64,000 nt of DNA. It comes from Syntrophorhabdaceae bacterium (lineage in GTDB: Bacteria > Desulfobacterota > Syntrophorhabdia > Syntrophorhabdales > Syntrophorhabdaceae). The notes beneath the pieces are model-generated. The model was not told the DNA's origin. It saw only the letters and a list, made by a program, of their open reading frames with translations, and searched no databases. Positions 61,764 through 64,000 of the stretch are shown piece after piece. The translations under genes were made by a program, and so were the position numbers. The first letter of the stretch is position 1; each line of letters starts with the position of its first letter. The stretch spans positions 153,167-217,166 of the forward strand of contig DASXUJ010000062.1 in NCBI GenBank assembly GCA_036504895.1, read 5' to 3'.

Positions 61764-64000
61764 ATGTCGAAATTCTTTATCAACCGGCCCGTGGTGGCAA
61801 TAGTAATCGCCATTATTACCGTGATCGTGGGGGTTGTCGCGGTCCTCAGCCTGCCTATCGCCCAGTTTCCCAACATCGTGCCACCGGAAATCCAGGTAGT
61901 GGCCAATTATACGGGGGCCGATGCACTGACAGTCGAGCAATCGGTCGCCACGCCGATAGAACAGCAGATGAGCGGCGTCGATAACATGCTCTACATGTAT
62001 TCCATCAACGCGAATAACGGTCAGATGACCCTTTACGTCGATTTCGACGTGACTACAGACCCGAACACCGATCAGGTACTCACCCAAATGCGTTTCGGCC
62101 AGGCCCAGTCCCAGCTGCCCAGTGACGTGAATACCATGGGCGTGACGGTGAAAAAATCGACCGCCAGCCCGCTCCTCGTATTTTCTCTCTATTCACCGAA
62201 AGGGACTTACGATCAGGAGTTCCTTTCCAATTATGCCTATATCAATATAAATGACCCCATGTCCAGGGTGAAGGGCGTGGGGCAGGTCCAGATCTTCGGC
62301 GCGGGCCAGTATGCAATGCGGCTCTGGGTAAAGCCGGACCGCCTCGCAAAACTGGGTATCACGGTGCGTGATATCGTAAGCGCTATCAATGCGCAGAACA
62401 CGGTGAACCCGTCGGGCCAGATCGGCGCGGAACCGGCGCCTCCTGGCCAGGAATTTACCTACGCGGTAAGGGCCCAGGGACGGCTCGTGACCGAACAGGA
62501 GTTCGGTGAGATTGTAATACGCGCTAATTCGGACGGTTCCCTTCTCAGGGTGAAGGATGTGGCCAGGGTCGAGCTGGGCACCCAATACTACAACATCAAA
62601 GGCCGCTTCAACAGCAAGCCTGCGGCCGTAATCTGCATCTACCAGCTTCCGGGCTCAAACGCCATCGATACATCGAAGCGGGTCTACAAACTGATGGACG
62701 AGTACAAACAGCGTTTTCCCAAGGACCTCGCCTACGAAGTCTCCCTCGATACCACGAAAGCCGTAACCGAAGGCATGAGAGAGATTATCATCACCCTGAT
62801 CGAAGCCCTTATCCTCGTCATAATTGTGGTTTTTCTTTTCCTCCAGGGATGGAGGGCCACCCTTATCCCCCTTTGCGCGGTACCGGTCTCCCTTGTGGGC
62901 ACCTTTGCCTTTTTCCCTCTCTTCGGTTTCTCCATCAACACTTTGTCGCTTTTCGGGCTCGTGCTGGCCATAGGCCTGGTAGTGGACGACGCGATCGTGG
63001 TCGTGGAAGCGGTAGAGCACCACATCGAGCAGGGGCTCTCGCCCAAGGACGCCACCCTGAAGGCGATGCAGGAAGTCTCGGGACCCGTAGTGGCTATCGC
63101 TCTAATTCTCGCGGCGGTCTTTGTCCCCACTGCCTTTATTCCCGGCATCACCGGACGGCTCTACCAGCAGTTTGCCGTCACCATAGCCATATCGGTCATT
63201 ATCTCCGCCTTCAACGCCCTCACCCTGAGCCCGGCCCTGGCAGCTCTCCTGCTCAGACCGAAGACGAGAGGGACCGGAGTATTACAAAGGTTTTACGACT
63301 GGTTTAACCGTCTCTTCGGCAGGGCAACCGATCGTTACGTCAATGTATGTAACGTGGCGATCCGGAAGAGCACGGTGAGCCTGATTGTCCTTGCCGGCGT
63401 TCTCGTCCTCTCCCTCATCCTCGGAAAAAGCATTCCCGGGAGTTTCCTTCCGGAAGAAGATCAGGGATATATGTTTGCCGCGATCCAACTCCCTTATGCC
63501 GCCTCCCTGCAACGTACCGATCAAGTGGTAAAAAAGATCGAGAAGATAATTCAGGAGACGCCCGGCGTAAGGTGCTGCACCTCGATCGTCGGCTATAATA
63601 TGCTGAGCCAGGTCACAAACACGTACAGCGGCTTTTTCTTCATAAGTCTCGAAGATTGGGCAAAGAGAAAGAAACCTGAAGAGAAATATCATCCTATCAT
63701 GATGATGCTCAATTACCAGATATCGGAGTTGACCGAAGGATTCGGATTCGCCTTTTCACCGCCCGCCATTCCGGGCATCGGGACATCGGGGGGCTTCACT
63801 TTTGTGCTGGAGGACCGGTCGGGAAAAGATATCGGCTTCCTTGCCGCAATGGTAAAGAAATTCGTGGAGGCTGCCCGTAAAAGACCTGAGCTGTCGGGCA
63901 TCGCCACCACCTTCAGTCCCGCCGTGCCCCAAATATTTGTGAACGTGGACAGGGACAAGGTGCTCAAGCAGGGCGTCAACCTGGGGGATGTCTATCAGAC
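61764..64000 (+). CDS. RND efflux permease (HAE1), second of a tandem pair; C-terminus outside window
   Basis: About 745 residues present, running off the window. Starts MSKFFINRPVVAIVIAIITVIVGVVAVLSLPIAQFPNIVPPEIQV at an ATG with GAGGAGTAAGGAAAT upstream. Nearly every motif of the preceding permease is repeated: DNMLYMYSINANNGQMTLYVDFDVTTDPNTDQVLTQMR, IGLVVDDAIVVVEAVEHHIEQGLSPKDATLKAMQEVSGPVVAIALILAAVFVPTAFIPGITG, and FGFAFSPPAIPGIGTSGGFTFVLEDRSG. Copies differ mainly in the porter domains, as expected when substrate pockets diverge after duplication. An outer-membrane factor may lie beyond the edge. Confidence 0.95.
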   Translation, partial: MSKFFINRPVVAIVIAIITVIVGVVAVLSLPIAQFPNIVPPEIQVVANYTGADALTVEQSVATPIEQQMSGVDNMLYMYSINANNGQMTLYVDFDVTTDPNTDQVLTQMRFGQAQSQLPSDVNTMGVTVKKSTASPLLVFSLYSPKGTYDQEFLSNYAYININDPMSRVKGVGQVQIFGAGQYAMRLWVKPDRLAKLGITVRDIVSAINAQNTVNPSGQIGAEPAPPGQEFTYAVRAQGRLVTEQEFGEIVIRANSDGSLLRVKDVARVELGTQYYNIKGRFNSKPAAVICIYQLPGSNAIDTSKRVYKLMDEYKQRFPKDLAYEVSLDTTKAVTEGMREIIITLIEALILVIIVVFLFLQGWRATLIPLCAVPVSLVGTFAFFPLFGFSINTLSLFGLVLAIGLVVDDAIVVVEAVEHHIEQGLSPKDATLKAMQEVSGPVVAIALILAAVFVPTAFIPGITGRLYQQFAVTIAISVIISAFNALTLSPALAALLLRPKTRGTGVLQRFYDWFNRLFGRATDRYVNVCNVAIRKSTVSLIVLAGVLVLSLILGKSIPGSFLPEEDQGYMFAAIQLPYAASLQRTDQVVKKIEKIIQETPGVRCCTSIVGYNMLSQVTNTYSGFFFISLEDWAKRKKPEEKYHPIMMMLNYQISELTEGFGFAFSPPAIPGIGTSGGFTFVLEDRSGKDIGFLAAMVKKFVEAARKRPELSGIATTFSPAVPQIFVNVDRDKVLKQGVNLGDVYQ

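Noticed and set aside
60749..61906. 385-codon open frame on the minus strand
   Set aside because: Antisense to the tandem RND permeases; His/Gly/Arg-rich and without start signal.

Overview
The window reads as one continuous piece of bacterial chromosome: GC-rich (mid-fifties per cent by eye), densely coded, with strong GGAGG-type ribosome-binding sites, GTG and TTG starts, and many 1-11 base overlaps between genes. The content (adenosylcobalamin-dependent ribonucleotide reductase, DUF116, FapA, several PAS hybrid kinases, NCS2 permease, AcrB-type pumps, enolase next to phosphoglycerate mutase) fits a Gram-negative anaerobe of the former deltaproteobacterial groups (Desulfobacterota or relatives). 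That placement is inference; no rRNA or other phylogenetic marker is present. I see no insertion sequence, CRISPR array or prophage.

Layout. 1-7.1 kb: C-terminally truncated nrdJ, an HDOD signalling protein, an ilvD-nadE pair overlapping by GTGA, and a methyltransferase. 7.3-11.6 kb: MoxR ATPase - DUF58 - DUF4129 operon and a GNAT acetyltransferase. 11.7-16.5 kb: two PAS histidine kinases, one hybrid. 16.6-23.7 kb: envelope genes (MBL-fold lipoprotein, MscS channel, DUF3300 protein, small lipoprotein, a basic/acidic small protein, FapA). 24-27.2 kb: threonine dehydratase with ACT domain, a zincin, a DJ-1/PfpI protein and an acetoacetate-decarboxylase-like protein. 27.3-33.6 kb: a signalling cluster in which an NCS2 nucleobase permease carries a C-terminal GHKL/RsbW-like domain, followed by a Cache-HAMP-SpoIIE phosphatase (broken by a frameshift in this sequence) and a STAS protein; a PP2C phosphatase diverges from it, then a secreted Ntn-type hydrolase. 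33.9-41.5 kb: an unknown protein with rlmE, glycogen phosphorylase, an HPF-cold-shock fusion, DUF116, small proteins and a ferredoxin-nitroreductase. 41.6-54 kb: glnS, a complete TetR-MFP-RND-OMF efflux operon, gpmA, eno, tRNA-Gln(CUG) and a RepA-like ATPase. 54.1-64 kb: a periplasmic binding protein with a hybrid kinase, then a second efflux operon with one adaptor and two tandem RND permeases, the last running off the window.

How the genes work together. The most unusual unit is the 27.3-32.6 kb cluster: it holds the parts of a partner-switching circuit (phosphatase, STAS antagonist, kinase-like domain), but the kinase-like part is fused to a transporter, which suggests that nucleobase transport or sensing feeds into phospho-signalling. 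Other points for a second look are an interleaved (pseudoknot-capable) pair of stems ahead of the PP2C gene, a palindromic operator inside the promoter of the efflux repressor, a UUCG hairpin at a predicted transcript start, the tandem RND permeases, and a RepA-like ATPase beside a tRNA gene.
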